64,000 bases of DNA, from assembly GCF_900099685.1 (NCBI RefSeq), contig NZ_FNDW01000012.1, positions 1 to 64,000 of the forward strand. Direction: 5' to 3'. Made by a program: the position numbers and the translations under genes. Origin of the DNA: Chryseobacterium taeanense. Lineage in GTDB: Bacteria; Bacteroidota; Bacteroidia; Flavobacteriales; Weeksellaceae. The first letter of the stretch is position 1; every line of letters starts with the position of its first letter. Below, one piece after another: positions 7,890 to 16,815 of this stretch. The notes beneath the pieces are model-generated. The model searched no databases, was not told the origin of the DNA, and was given only the letters and a program-made list of their open reading frames with translations.

Positions 7890-8501
7890 ATGGTCATTAT
7901 CACAATCCAACACCCTGAATCCATTCATCATACAAATGGTATGATCGGTTCATGGACCGACTGGGAACTGACTGAAAAGGGAATCGTTCAGGCGGAAAAC
8001 ATCGCACGCAATATCAGGAAAGAATACCCGGACATCCAATACACAATCTATTCATCACCTCTCAAAAGGACAATGCAAACTGCCGAGATTCTTGGGAAAG
8101 AATTACATAGCACTCCCAAGCTCAGCCATGCTCTAAAAGAGAGAAGCCTCGGCAAGGCCATCGGAAAATCTGTCCAATGGCTGAAAGACAATATTGAGAA
8201 CGAAGAAAAAACAATCTACGACAAGTGCTTCAGTGATGCAGAATCGAGATTCGATGTTTGGAACAGATTACTACCTTTCTACAATGAGATCATGTCAAAT
8301 TATGAGGAAAATATCATCCTAGTTTCCCATGGCGATACCCTGAGCATCTTCAATGTGATGTGGTTAGGCTTAGATCCGGAAACACTCAATGATATTGACC
8401 TATCCGGAGTCAGCGGTGGGGTTTCTTTCCTATACCGAAAGTCATGTGGTAAGAAAATCATTAAGAGGTTAAGCGATACTTCATACATATTGCCTTTTTA
8501 G
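7890..8501 (+). CDS. Histidine phosphatase superfamily protein
   Basis: A 203-aa member of the phosphoglycerate-mutase-like histidine phosphatases. It shows the ordered signatures IQHPES (active-site His), YSSPLKRTMQTAEIL (second Arg), ALKERSLG (Glu) and VSHGDTLSIF (second His). The usual first motif R-H-G/E is QHP here, so the first arginine is replaced by Gln. The same variation occurs in a subgroup I recall from Gram-positive bacteria, so activity may persist. Substrate unknown. It stands alone, with an Lrp gene convergent 15 bp downstream. Confidence 0.85.
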   Translation: MVIITIQHPESIHHTNGMIGSWTDWELTEKGIVQAENIARNIRKEYPDIQYTIYSSPLKRTMQTAEILGKELHSTPKLSHALKERSLGKAIGKSVQWLKDNIENEEKTIYDKCFSDAESRFDVWNRLLPFYNEIMSNYEENIILVSHGDTLSIFNVMWLGLDPETLNDIDLSGVSGGVSFLYRKSCGKKIIKRLSDTSYILPF

Positions 8502-8516
8502 TCTATTTTTTCGGTT

Positions 8517-8951
8517 TTAAATTTTCTGCCGGTTTATTTCTGAAAGCTGAATAGATGTCGTTGGAATCCCATAGGGAATAAGTCTGTCTATGAGGTTTTC
8601 AAGGTGAGAACTGTCCCGTAAGATACATTCGGTAATCAGGCAATATTCGCCCGTTACTCTTTTGCAATTTAAAATTTCCGGAAATTTTTCCAGATCAGCA
8701 ATGAATTTTCTGAAATCATCATTTTTAAATTTCATACTAATCAGTACTTTCAGATCATAACCTAATTTCTGATGGTCTATTTCCACACTGAACCGACGTA
8801 TTATCCCATTATCAACCAAATTCATCACGCGCTCTTTGGTGGCTGATTGTGACAGCGAAATCAGTCTTCCAATTTCAGCATAGCTAAGCCTCGAATTCTG
8901 GCTTAGGATCCGAAGGATTTTGTAGTCAAAATCATCTAAAGTTATTTTCAT
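8517..8951 (-). CDS. Lrp/AsnC-family transcriptional regulator
   Basis: A 144-aa Lrp-type protein with an N-terminal helix-turn-helix (DDFDYKILRILSQNSRLSYA, then EIGRLISLSQSATKERV) and a C-terminal RAM ligand-binding domain from about residue 65, including VTGEYCLITEC. Such regulators respond to amino acids. It diverges from the AhpD-like gene at 9062 (110 bp gap) and most likely controls the 9062-9939 pair. Confidence 0.92.
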   Translation of the reverse strand: MKITLDDFDYKILRILSQNSRLSYAEIGRLISLSQSATKERVMNLVDNGIIRRFSVEIDHQKLGYDLKVLISMKFKNDDFRKFIADLEKFPEILNCKRVTGEYCLITECILRDSSHLENLIDRLIPYGIPTTSIQLSEINRQKI

Positions 8952-9061
8952 TTAAAAATTACATTCTATCAATTAAATCAATCAAAATTAATAAATAATT
9001 CCATTAATTCCGTTTTATCATATTTGTTTAAATATTGAAATTTGTGATATAAATAAATAAT

Positions 9062-9514
9062 ATGGCACGAATCAAATTTTCAAACAATGGAAACACTCCA
9101 TTTGAAAAACTTATTGGACACAATACCGATTTTCTTAAAGAATGGAACGATCTGGAGGAAACCTTATGGAAGAAAACGTTGCTGGACCAATACTTGCTGG
9201 AGCAGGTTCGAAGAACAATGGCTTTTGGAAATGGTTGTGAATACTGCATGGTAAAAGGCGGAAAACCTGATTTTGATGAATCGCAGATGAAAATCTCTAC
9301 GGCGGCTTCTTTTGCAGAATTGTTTTGCATAGACCACCGTTCTATCTCGGATGCACATTTTGAGATGCTTAGAAAATATTTTTCGGATGAAGAAATTTCG
9401 GAATTATGTGTTTTCATTTCCTTCATAAATGCGTCACAAAAGCTCGGGAAAACACTGAACTTAACAGAAGATCTACAAGCAGAAGCGGTTGTTAAATTAA
9501 AAGATATAGAATAA
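9062..9514 (+). CDS. Carboxymuconolactone decarboxylase/AhpD-like protein
   Basis: A 150-aa AhpD-fold protein. The redox centre GNGCEYCMVKGG (CxxC at about residues 61-64) and the helix ISELCVFISFINASQKLGKT match the family. The usual His three residues after the second Cys is Gly here, so it may not act as a true alkyl hydroperoxide reductase partner. It overlaps the GNAT gene by one base (TAATG at 9512) and is divergent from an Lrp regulator. Confidence 0.85.
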   Translation: MARIKFSNNGNTPFEKLIGHNTDFLKEWNDLEETLWKKTLLDQYLLEQVRRTMAFGNGCEYCMVKGGKPDFDESQMKISTAASFAELFCIDHRSISDAHFEMLRKYFSDEEISELCVFISFINASQKLGKTLNLTEDLQAEAVVKLKDIE

Positions 9515-9939
9515 TGCGAATTGAAGTTTTAAAAAAAAGCAGTCTCACTGCAAATGTCCAGAATCAGGTTTATGAGCTATTTAAACAACTGAGCCCTAAC
9601 AAAAAACAACTGAAACTGGATGAGATTTTAATGGAGGACAACCCTGTAACATTGGTTGGATGTTTCATAGGGGATCGAATCGTAGGAATTGCCTCCATGG
9701 CGATCTACAAAGTGATTTCGGGGAACAAAGGCTGGATTGAAGATGTGATTGTTGATGAGAATTATCGTGGAATGGGAATTGGGTTGAAGCTTATAGAAAA
9801 ATTGCTGTCTATCTCAAGCGAGAAACAACTGAGTGAAGTCTTGCTTTTTACCGAAGAGCACCGAACTGCGGCCATCAGCTTATATGAAAAGTTGGGTTTC
9901 AGTAAAAAGGAAAGCAACATTTATAGACTAAGCAAATAA
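9514..9939 (+). CDS. GNAT-family N-acetyltransferase
   Basis: A 141-aa GNAT acetyltransferase. Motif A reads IEDVIVDENYRGMGIGLKLI with the acetyl-CoA loop RGMGIG, and motif B ends SLYEKLGFSK. It is translationally coupled to the AhpD-like gene upstream (1-bp overlap). The conserved order AhpD-like plus GNAT under an Lrp regulator suggests joint handling of one amine or amino-acid-derived substrate, which cannot be named. Confidence 0.88.
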   Translation: MRIEVLKKSSLTANVQNQVYELFKQLSPNKKQLKLDEILMEDNPVTLVGCFIGDRIVGIASMAIYKVISGNKGWIEDVIVDENYRGMGIGLKLIEKLLSISSEKQLSEVLLFTEEHRTAAISLYEKLGFSKKESNIYRLSK

Positions 9940-10033
9940 TGTAAATTAGAATAATAGCAATCGGAAACTTGTCGTATAAGTAAATTTAGAAAAATATCTT
10001 TCTGTCAATATTTTATGAATATTAGAACAATAA
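9940..10033. other. Intergenic stretch after the GNAT gene
   Basis: AT-rich sequence with no gene, clear terminator or repeat that I can support. Confidence 0.5.
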
Positions 10034-10270
10034 CCGAAGATTAAAGAACTATCGTTTTTACAACCCAAACTATCCACATCAAATGATGCAGATCTTCCTG
10101 CGGAAGAACCGCATCATTTGTTCAACTTCTTAACTACCGACAAACACGAAGACGGCTTGATTGAAGCACTGGGCGGCATATTGCTCTAAGCCTGGGGCGA
10201 AGATTACGAAGAACAGGGCTTCGCCAATAAGATGAAGAAGAAGCGTAAACGCCACAGAAAGAATAATTAG
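10034..10270 (+). pseudogene. Decayed reading frame with internal stop
   Basis: One frame is open for about 51 codons, meets TAA at 10187-10189, then continues for 26 codons to TAG at 10268. The translation is protein-like throughout: an acidic, His-containing part with FLTTDKHEDGLIEALGG, then WGEDYEEQGFANK and a basic tail MKKKRKRHRKNN. No start codon precedes it, and a TAA lies just upstream (10031). It looks like the C-terminal remnant of a larger gene. The acidic segment followed by a Lys/Arg tail resembles the C-termini of some Bacteroidota relaxase/mobilisation proteins, but that link is weak. Confidence 0.5.
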
Positions 10271-10334
10271 TTAAAATTCAAATGTTGCAGCATTAGATAT
10301 ATGAGTTGTGCTTTTATTCTCTATTCAATAGTTA

Positions 10335-10721
10335 TTATGGTTTAGACATGGCAGATATTACTTTATATCCTAAAAATACGCAGGGTAAAACACCTAAAAT
10401 CATTAATACCCAAAACCAGATAGGGTTCACAGCCGACAACCATAGCCAACCCACAACCAGTATTATTAAAGTACCAACTATCAGATTTTCTCTAGCTTTT
10501 CCTCCAATCTTTGTGGTAATTAATCCTCCTAAAAAGCAGCTGACCCAGACACAAAAAAGTTTGATGATAAATTGAGAAACATTGGTGTCGGCTAATTCCT
10601 GATTGATAAATATTTCCAAAGATGACGGGAACAACATACCTTGTACCTTAGCAAAAACAGAACTCAATAGTCCTATTGTTCCGAACCCTACTATCACGGA
10701 AAGTATCTTTCTAAAATTCAT
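10335..10721 (-). CDS. Small integral membrane protein, unknown function
   Basis: A 128-aa protein with four predicted membrane helices: about residues 7-25, 50-70 (KLFCVWVSCFLGGLITTKIGG), 78-98 and 102-122. No catalytic motif is seen. It starts 3 bp after the stop of the FAD monooxygenase, so the two genes form one operon, probably under the AraC regulator at 11983. A role next to a TetX-like enzyme (membrane partner, permease fragment) is possible but unproven. Confidence 0.75.
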   Translation of the reverse strand: MNFRKILSVIVGFGTIGLLSSVFAKVQGMLFPSSLEIFINQELADTNVSQFIIKLFCVWVSCFLGGLITTKIGGKARENLIVGTLIILVVGWLWLSAVNPIWFWVLMILGVLPCVFLGYKVISAMSKP

Positions 10722-10724
10722 TAT

Positions 10725-11891
10725 TTAATTTATTTTAAAATTCAACTGATCTTCAGTTAATACAATTGGATCGGTCATTATTTTTTGTACATCTTCATCA
10801 GATGCAGCTCTGAATGAATGGATAAACTGGTGTAATTTTTCTTCGCTATCAGGAATAAATGACGCAGCATTATTTTTTGCATTTCCTTGAAATTTCTGAA
10901 TTATAGGCTGCATGATCGTATCATAGTTGGCACAAGCCGTTTTTAAATTATTGGGATTTTCGTAAATAAAATGAGCCAAAGCTTTTGCTCCGTAAATAGA
11001 TAACGATGCTCCCATTCCCGATAATGCTGTAGGACAATAGCCCGCATCTCCCAATAAAACCACATTGCGGTTTACTAAAGTGGTTGAATTTATCATTCCC
11101 ATTTTATCAATAAACATAAGACCATTATTCACGAAACGATCCAACAAATGCTGTACATCTTTATTGTATCCAGTAAAAGAAGTTCTGAGTATTTCATCGG
11201 CTTTATTTTGAATGGATGCTAAATCTCCTTTGTCATGTATATAACACTGAATAGCTATTTCATCGGAAGCAATGGGATAAATAGAAAGCATCTTATTCAT
11301 ATAAATATTGAATTTGCCCACCTCATAAGAATGATGCTCTTTCAATCGTCCTCCCATGTAAAGTACATTAAAATCCTCCAGCGTACTTTCGGGAAAATAA
11401 TTCTGTCTTGTTGTAGAGCGTAATCCTTCTGAAACGATAAGAAGGTCGGCTTCCAACAAGTTTCCGTTATTGAGTAAGATGTTGACTTTGTTTTCATCAT
11501 ACGTTAGTTTCTCAACAGAACATGAAAAAAGAATATCCACTTCATCCTTTAGATCATTGTATAAAACGTGATGCAGTCCGCCTCGTGTTATCAATACGGA
11601 ACGTTCAATGTTCTCGTTCATTTTCTCATAGCTAAGACCCTGTATAATCGTATCGTTTGATTCTCTGAAATTTACAAATTCCGATGGTGATGATGCTTGC
11701 TGTAATTGTTCTGCTAATCCTAATTCGTCCATAATACGAACCCCAAAACTCTTGAGAGAAATAAGAAACCCCGATTTGCTGAATGATGCAGCTCTTTCCA
11801 AAACAATTACTTTATGACCTTGTTTGCTCAATAGTTTTGCTGCAGTTAATCCGGCGATGCCTCCTCCTGAAATCACAATATTTTTTTTCAT
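10725..11891 (-). CDS. FAD-dependent monooxygenase (TetX/PHBH-like)
   Basis: A 388-aa group A flavoprotein monooxygenase. The dinucleotide-binding motif IVISGGGIAGLTAAKLL is at residues 5-21 and the second FAD motif GDAGYCPTALSGMGAS is at about 285-300. Length and layout match TetX-like and related small-molecule hydroxylases, which use NADPH and O2 in the cytoplasm. Tetracycline inactivation cannot be claimed: many homologues act on other aromatics. Divergent from an AraC-type regulator with 91 bp between starts. Confidence 0.9.
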   Translation of the reverse strand: MKKNIVISGGGIAGLTAAKLLSKQGHKVIVLERAASFSKSGFLISLKSFGVRIMDELGLAEQLQQASSPSEFVNFRESNDTIIQGLSYEKMNENIERSVLITRGGLHHVLYNDLKDEVDILFSCSVEKLTYDENKVNILLNNGNLLEADLLIVSEGLRSTTRQNYFPESTLEDFNVLYMGGRLKEHHSYEVGKFNIYMNKMLSIYPIASDEIAIQCYIHDKGDLASIQNKADEILRTSFTGYNKDVQHLLDRFVNNGLMFIDKMGMINSTTLVNRNVVLLGDAGYCPTALSGMGASLSIYGAKALAHFIYENPNNLKTACANYDTIMQPIIQKFQGNAKNNAASFIPDSEEKLHQFIHSFRAASDEDVQKIMTDPIVLTEDQLNFKIN

Positions 11892-11917
11892 TGTTTCTAA
11901 GCTTTAATTTTATAACG

Positions 11918-11925
11918 CAAATTTA
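11918..11925 (-). promoter_or_regulatory. -7 promoter element for the monooxygenase operon
   Basis: On the minus strand these bases read TAAATTTG, a perfect TAnnTTTG box, 26 bp from the ATG of the monooxygenase. The -33 element is poor, which would fit activation by the divergent AraC regulator. Confidence 0.45.
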
Positions 11926-11982
11926 TTTTTATATTTACAGATAAAATAGTTCAAATTAAACCAATAATAGTCCAAAAAAATT

Positions 11983-12936
11983 ATGTTTAATGAAAAACTT
12001 AAAATGAGGCGACTCGCTGAAAAACTCGGTCTCTCCCTATCTTCTATTGAAGAAGAAATAAAACTTTTGCATTTCAACCAATTGAACATTGTGGACTTGA
12101 TGCCCGATATATTACTAATGGTTCGCTCCTTAATTGCCAGCCAGACTTTTACTTATAAAAGAAAACCAATCGGGGTCATAGAAAAAGGATTGTTCATTTC
12201 GTTTCAAAATATTTTTCTTACGGAAGAAACGGGTAAAGCAATTGGCAAAAGAGCATTGAACAATCAGCCACATGTTCGCATTATGCCTTCGCATTTAGAA
12301 AGCGAAGTGATATTTCCTGGAGATGTTCACGTACAGCAAATCACCATTTTAGTTGAACTCGAATACCTGAAACGTTTTGTAGGAAACGATGCAGATAAAT
12401 TGTCCTATCTTTTTGATGTAGAAAAAACCTTCTGGATAGAAGAATTTATGTCACCTGAAATGTCTGATTTGGTTGCTGAGTTGGCCAATCTTTCAACAGA
12501 AAACATTTTATCGCAAGCCTTTTATCGGTTAAAAGCTCTTGAGCTTATTTATTTGCTTTTCAGCAATTTATTAAAAAGAGAAAAAACAGAACACCATCAT
12601 CTTAGCAATGCTGAAATTGATGCGGTTTATTTGGTTAGAAATACGATAGAATCAAATCTGGAAAAACCACTTACAAAAGATGAACTGGTAAAACTTAGTG
12701 GAATGAATGAGCTAAAACTACGAAGAATATTTACACAAGTTTTTGGCAAAGGAATTTACGAATATTACAATCATCTGCGTATGCAAAAGGCGGCAACACT
12801 ATTAAGGCAAGGAGACCTCTCAGTTTCAGAAGTCGGCTATCAATTAGGATTTAGCAATTTGAGTTATTTCGGGAGGTTATTTGAAAAACACTTTGGGTTA
12901 AAACCAAAAAAGTGGAATGATAAAAATAGAATCTAA
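11983..12936 (+). CDS. AraC-family transcriptional regulator
   Basis: A 317-aa regulator. The C-terminal 100 residues hold the double helix-turn-helix of AraC/XylS proteins: DELVKLSGMNELKLRRIFTQ, then LSVSEVGYQLGFSNLSYFGR and FEKHFGLKPKKW. The N-terminal part (1-210) is an unassigned sensing domain of the PchR/YqhC-like kind. It diverges from the FAD monooxygenase operon and is its likely activator. The gene ends 63 bp from the convergent mnmE. Confidence 0.92.
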   Translation: MFNEKLKMRRLAEKLGLSLSSIEEEIKLLHFNQLNIVDLMPDILLMVRSLIASQTFTYKRKPIGVIEKGLFISFQNIFLTEETGKAIGKRALNNQPHVRIMPSHLESEVIFPGDVHVQQITILVELEYLKRFVGNDADKLSYLFDVEKTFWIEEFMSPEMSDLVAELANLSTENILSQAFYRLKALELIYLLFSNLLKREKTEHHHLSNAEIDAVYLVRNTIESNLEKPLTKDELVKLSGMNELKLRRIFTQVFGKGIYEYYNHLRMQKAATLLRQGDLSVSEVGYQLGFSNLSYFGRLFEKHFGLKPKKWNDKNRI

Positions 12937-12999
12937 AAACTTTTTACCGCATTTTAATATTAACAAACCCTGCCCATAAAAAAGCTAAGAAAAGCTAAA

Positions 13000-14385
13000 T
13001 TATTTCCCGATACAAAACTTAGAAAAAATATTCCCCAACACTTCATCGTTAGTCACCTCGCCGGATATTTCTCCGAGATATTCCAGAGCATTTCTCAATT
13101 CGTAGGCCAGCAGTTCGGTAGAAATGCGGAAAGTGATAGCTTCATTTACTTTGTGAACAGCATTCAGAGATTTCTGCAAAGCTTCAAAATGACGCTGATT
13201 GGTGATGACCACGTTATTTTCCGATGCCTTTAGCTGCTCAATATAAGAAGAGAGTTCGTTTTTCAGATCCTCAATATTCTGATTCTCAATCGCCGATATT
13301 TTTATAAAATCAAACTCATGAAAAATCTGGTTTCTGAAAACATCTTCCATTTTTCCATATTGTGCAGGTGAGACTTCATCAATTTTTGTAGCACAGATAA
13401 TTAGCTTAAGATCATCTCGCAGCAAAGATTTTATCATCTCAATATCCTCAGAAAAATATTCAGTTCCCGCATCAGCCAAATAGACAAGGATATTGGCATT
13501 TTCCACTTTTTCTTTCGCTTTTTTTACTCCAATAGCTTCAATTTCGTCAACTGTTTCACGCAATCCTGCCGTATCGATCAGACGAAAGGCATGTCCTTTA
13601 ATATGAAGAATTTCTTCAATCGTATCTCTTGTCGTTCCGGCAATATTACTGACGATCGCACGTTCTTCCTTCAGTAAAGCATTTAACAGAGTCGATTTTC
13701 CCGCATTTGGTTTTCCAATGATGGCAACAGCCGTTCCGTTTTTTATAGCGTTTCCGTACTGAAAACTTTCGATAAGCGAATTTAGTTTTATTTCGATTTT
13801 ATTAAGTAACTGGGTGAGCGCAGTTCTGTCGGCAAATTCCACATCTTCTTCAGCAAAATCCAGTTCCAGCTCAATTAATGAAACAAAATTCAACAAATCA
13901 GTTCTCAATAGAGAAATTTCATTTGTAATTCCGCCTTTAAGCTGACTGATGGCTACTTTTCGCGAAGCTTCATTTTCAGATGCAATGACATCTGCAATTG
14001 CTTCAGCCTGAGAAAGATCAATTCTTCCATTGATAAAAGCACGCAACGTAAATTCTCCCGCTTTTGCCATTCTTGCGCCATTCTTAATCAGCGTTTCCAG
14101 AATACGTTTACCGATGTGCGGAGAGCCGTGAAAAGCAATTTCCACCGAATTTTCGGTAGTAAAGCTTTTCGGAGCCAGAAAAATAGACACCATCACCTCA
14201 TCAATTACCTCTTCTCCGTCCATAAAATACCCGTAATGGATCGTGTGAGACTTCTGTTTTGCCAGGTTTTTACCGGGAAAACTCTTCTGAACTACAGGTA
14301 AAGCATCATTTCCGGAAACCCGGATGATCCCCAAAGCTCCCACTCCATTGGCCGTAGCCAGTGCACAAATGGTATCATTATTCAT
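13000..14385 (-). CDS. mnmE: tRNA modification GTPase MnmE (TrmE)
   Basis: A 461-aa full-length MnmE. It has the N-terminal folate-binding TrmE domain (TICALATANGVGALGIIRVS), the helical domain, a GTPase inserted from about residue 215 (P-loop IGKPNAGKST, DTAGLR and a KID motif), and the invariant C-terminal FCIGK. With MnmG it installs the carboxymethylaminomethyl group on U34 of certain tRNAs. It is a conserved chromosomal gene and marks the edge of the accessory region to its left. Confidence 0.97.
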   Translation of the reverse strand: MNNDTICALATANGVGALGIIRVSGNDALPVVQKSFPGKNLAKQKSHTIHYGYFMDGEEVIDEVMVSIFLAPKSFTTENSVEIAFHGSPHIGKRILETLIKNGARMAKAGEFTLRAFINGRIDLSQAEAIADVIASENEASRKVAISQLKGGITNEISLLRTDLLNFVSLIELELDFAEEDVEFADRTALTQLLNKIEIKLNSLIESFQYGNAIKNGTAVAIIGKPNAGKSTLLNALLKEERAIVSNIAGTTRDTIEEILHIKGHAFRLIDTAGLRETVDEIEAIGVKKAKEKVENANILVYLADAGTEYFSEDIEMIKSLLRDDLKLIICATKIDEVSPAQYGKMEDVFRNQIFHEFDFIKISAIENQNIEDLKNELSSYIEQLKASENNVVITNQRHFEALQKSLNAVHKVNEAITFRISTELLAYELRNALEYLGEISGEVTNDEVLGNIFSKFCIGK

Positions 14386-14790
14386 AGTGCAAATTTACGT
14401 TTTTTCATTACAAACAAAAATGTCTTTTATCTATTGTAGTTATTCACCAAACTCAACTTTTCTATCATTCTCCAAAATAACTAGAAGCTATTTCCGGTTA
14501 TCCGCTCATACTCCTCACCCCTCACCTCTCCTTTTGCGAGCTGCGGGGTATCCGCTACTACCCGGGCTAGGATATTCTGCATTCATTCAATATCAGTCAG
14601 AATTTGAAAGCCATAGGTTAACTAATAAAAAAATCACTCCAGAAACTGAAGTGATTACCGCTTTGAATTTACTAGTTATATGAAGATGAATGATGTTTTA
14701 TTTGTTGTAACAAAGATAGAAGTATTCATTTTCCGGAACCTCAGGATAATCCCTAAAATTATTACCGTAAAAATACGGTTGCGCAAAACA
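14386..14790. other. Gene-free stretch with a repeat fragment
   Basis: No gene is supported in this 405-bp stretch, although a few short frames are open. It contains the repeat fragment at 14537-14573, described separately, and a small hairpin ACCGTA/TACGGT at 14764-14779. Confidence 0.55.
14537..14573. repeat. Fragment of an interspersed palindromic repeat family
   Basis: The pattern AGCTG, TCCGC and GGGCTAGGAT in this order and orientation is shared with the complete element at 54886-54991, including a 10-bp identity (14564-14573 and 54982-54991). Here the central palindrome is missing, so this copy is short. I recall similar elements as multicopy intergenic sequences in Chryseobacterium genomes. 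Confidence 0.6.
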
Positions 14791-14791
14791 A

Positions 14792-14820
14792 ACCCGCCCG
14801 GCAGTTCCTGCCGGGCGGGT
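14792..14820 (-). terminator. Rho-independent terminator of the aminopeptidase gene
   Basis: A perfect 12-bp GC-rich stem (14792-14803 with 14809-14820, arm ACCCGCCCGGCA) with a 5-base loop. On the minus strand it is followed by TTTGTTTTG. It lies about 60 bp after the minus-strand stop at 14880. Confidence 0.85.
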
Positions 14821-14879
14821 AATTATCTATTACTGATCAGAACAATTTTAAAGTTCCAATATAATTATAATTTTATTTT

Positions 14880-16649
14880 TTACAGCGGACTTACCAATTG
14901 TGTAAACCATTCTTTCACATTACCTTCCAGATGAGGCCCTATTTTTTCCTCACAAATTTGGTGATATCTGTTCAGCCATGCAATTTCTTCTTCAGAAAGA
15001 ATTTCCTTTACAATTGTATCTTTAAAGAATGGACAGAACGTTAATGTTTCAAACTCATAGAAAGTTCCTGAATCAGTCGTTTCAGATTCTTTTACGGCGA
15101 TCAGATTTTCGTGACGGATTCCATAATGTCCTTCCACATAATATCCCGGCTCATTAGAACAAACCATTCCAGGCAAAAGCTCCTGAGGATTCATATCCTT
15201 TCTGATATTCTGAGGACCTTCGTGAACATTCATGAAACTTCCCACGCCATGTCCGGTTCCATGATTAAAATCTTTTCCATCCATCCAAAGCGGAAGTCTG
15301 GCAATTGCATCCAGCTGTACCCCTCTTGTTCCTTTTGGAAATTTCACCATAGAAAGGCGGATCATTCCCTGCAAAACTAAGGTTGAATTTCTCTTAAATT
15401 CATCAGAAACAGTTCCCAATGCAAACGTTCTTGTAATATCCGTAGTTCCTTCAAGATACTGACCTCCGGAATCTACCAGAATACTCGCTTCGTTAGTTAC
15501 TTCCTTGCTGCCTTCTTTTTTTGCGGAATAGTGCATAATCGCACCATTATCTTTATATCCTACAATACTCCCGAAACTTTCGCCGACAAAGTTTTCTCCT
15601 TCCGCACGGAAACCTCTCAGTGTTTCACCGATAGAATATTCTGTCATCGGTTCCTTGCCTGCATTATGAGTAAGCCAGTAGAGAAACTTTACCATAGCTA
15701 CACCATCTCTCACCATTACTTTTCTGAATCCTTCCAGTTCGGTTTCGTTTTTCTGGGCCTTCATTAAATTCCCGGGAACCGGAGCTTTGATAAATTGATT
15801 TTCGGATTTTAATGCTTCAAAAACAGACTGATTGCTGTTCGGCGATACCAAAACCTTTTCATCTTTAAATTCTTTCAGACAGTTATAGAATTCTTCGTAA
15901 GGCATCATTTTTACCCAAGCATCATCCATCTGCTTTCTGGCATCTACTTCAAGTTTTTCAAGATCTGTAAAAAGTTTTGCATCATTTTTCGTAATCACAA
16001 TATATCCTAAAAACACAGGATTGCTTTGCACATCACTTCCCCGTAGATTCAATGTCCATGCAACATCGTCAAGACTTGAAATAACATGAACCGTTGCCTC
16101 CAGAGATTCCATCTTCTGACGGATCGCTGCTATTTTTTCAGCAACAGATTTACCTGATCTTTCTATCGGTTGAATGAAAATCGGATTTTTAGAAGGTACC
16201 CCTCTGTCTGTCCATACATTATCCAGAAGAGGAAGATCTACTAAGGTTTTATTTTTAGCATTTAATTTCTCAGTCAGCAGTTCCCAATTAGCGTGGGAAG
16301 TTGCCAAAGCATTTACTGCGACTCTTCCTTCTGCAGGGATTTCAGAAATAATCCAGTCGATATAATTGGGCGTTCCTTCCATTCCTTCTTTGAAAAGGTC
16401 AATCCCAGATCCTTCCAGTTCAATGGCTGCTTGCGTAAAATATCTTCCGTCCGTCCAGAGTCCGGCTTTATCCTTAGTCACCACAACAAAACCTGCTGAA
16501 CCTAAAAAACCTGACAACCAGGCTCTTTCCTGCCATTCTTCCGGCAGATATTCACTCATATGCGGGTCGGCAGAATATACGATAAATGCATCAACATTAT
16601 TTTTCTGCATTTCTTCACGAAGCGCAGCTATTTTTTCCTTTGAAGTCAT
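14880..16649 (-). CDS. Aminopeptidase P family protein (Xaa-Pro peptidase, M24B)
   Basis: A 589-aa protein of the long, eukaryote-like aminopeptidase P type: two N-terminal creatinase-like domains (about 1-310) and a C-terminal pita-bread metallopeptidase. Metal and catalytic motifs are present: LVDSGGQYLEGTTDITRT (two Asp), HGTGHGVGSF (His), SNEPGYY (Glu) and FETLTF (Glu). It releases an N-terminal residue ahead of proline in the cytoplasm. It is a single-gene unit with its own strong terminator. Confidence 0.94.
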   Translation of the reverse strand: MTSKEKIAALREEMQKNNVDAFIVYSADPHMSEYLPEEWQERAWLSGFLGSAGFVVVTKDKAGLWTDGRYFTQAAIELEGSGIDLFKEGMEGTPNYIDWIISEIPAEGRVAVNALATSHANWELLTEKLNAKNKTLVDLPLLDNVWTDRGVPSKNPIFIQPIERSGKSVAEKIAAIRQKMESLEATVHVISSLDDVAWTLNLRGSDVQSNPVFLGYIVITKNDAKLFTDLEKLEVDARKQMDDAWVKMMPYEEFYNCLKEFKDEKVLVSPNSNQSVFEALKSENQFIKAPVPGNLMKAQKNETELEGFRKVMVRDGVAMVKFLYWLTHNAGKEPMTEYSIGETLRGFRAEGENFVGESFGSIVGYKDNGAIMHYSAKKEGSKEVTNEASILVDSGGQYLEGTTDITRTFALGTVSDEFKRNSTLVLQGMIRLSMVKFPKGTRGVQLDAIARLPLWMDGKDFNHGTGHGVGSFMNVHEGPQNIRKDMNPQELLPGMVCSNEPGYYVEGHYGIRHENLIAVKESETTDSGTFYEFETLTFCPFFKDTIVKEILSEEEIAWLNRYHQICEEKIGPHLEGNVKEWFTQLVSPL

Positions 16650-16815
16650 TTTTGAATAATTTTTAAAGATGTGAAGTTACGAATTTAAAGGTTACCTGAC
16701 AGTGTTAAATTATGTTTTAGCGGATTTATTACAGCATATTTTTCAGTCTGATTAACTCTCAAATAGATGTATCTTTACAATTTAACTGGTAAATCCAAGT
16801 AAGTCATAGCTTTTT

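Noticed and set aside
9164..9358. Minus-strand ORF beginning MCIRDR, a known signature of translated Nextera adapter
   Set aside because: The DNA (ATGTGCATCCGAGATAGA) differs from the adapter (ATGTGTATAAGAGAC), and the region is a natural part of the AhpD-like gene on the other strand.
14116..14934. Several short plus-strand ORFs around and after mnmE
   Set aside because: They are shadows of mnmE or cross the repeat and the pepP terminator; none has protein-like composition.
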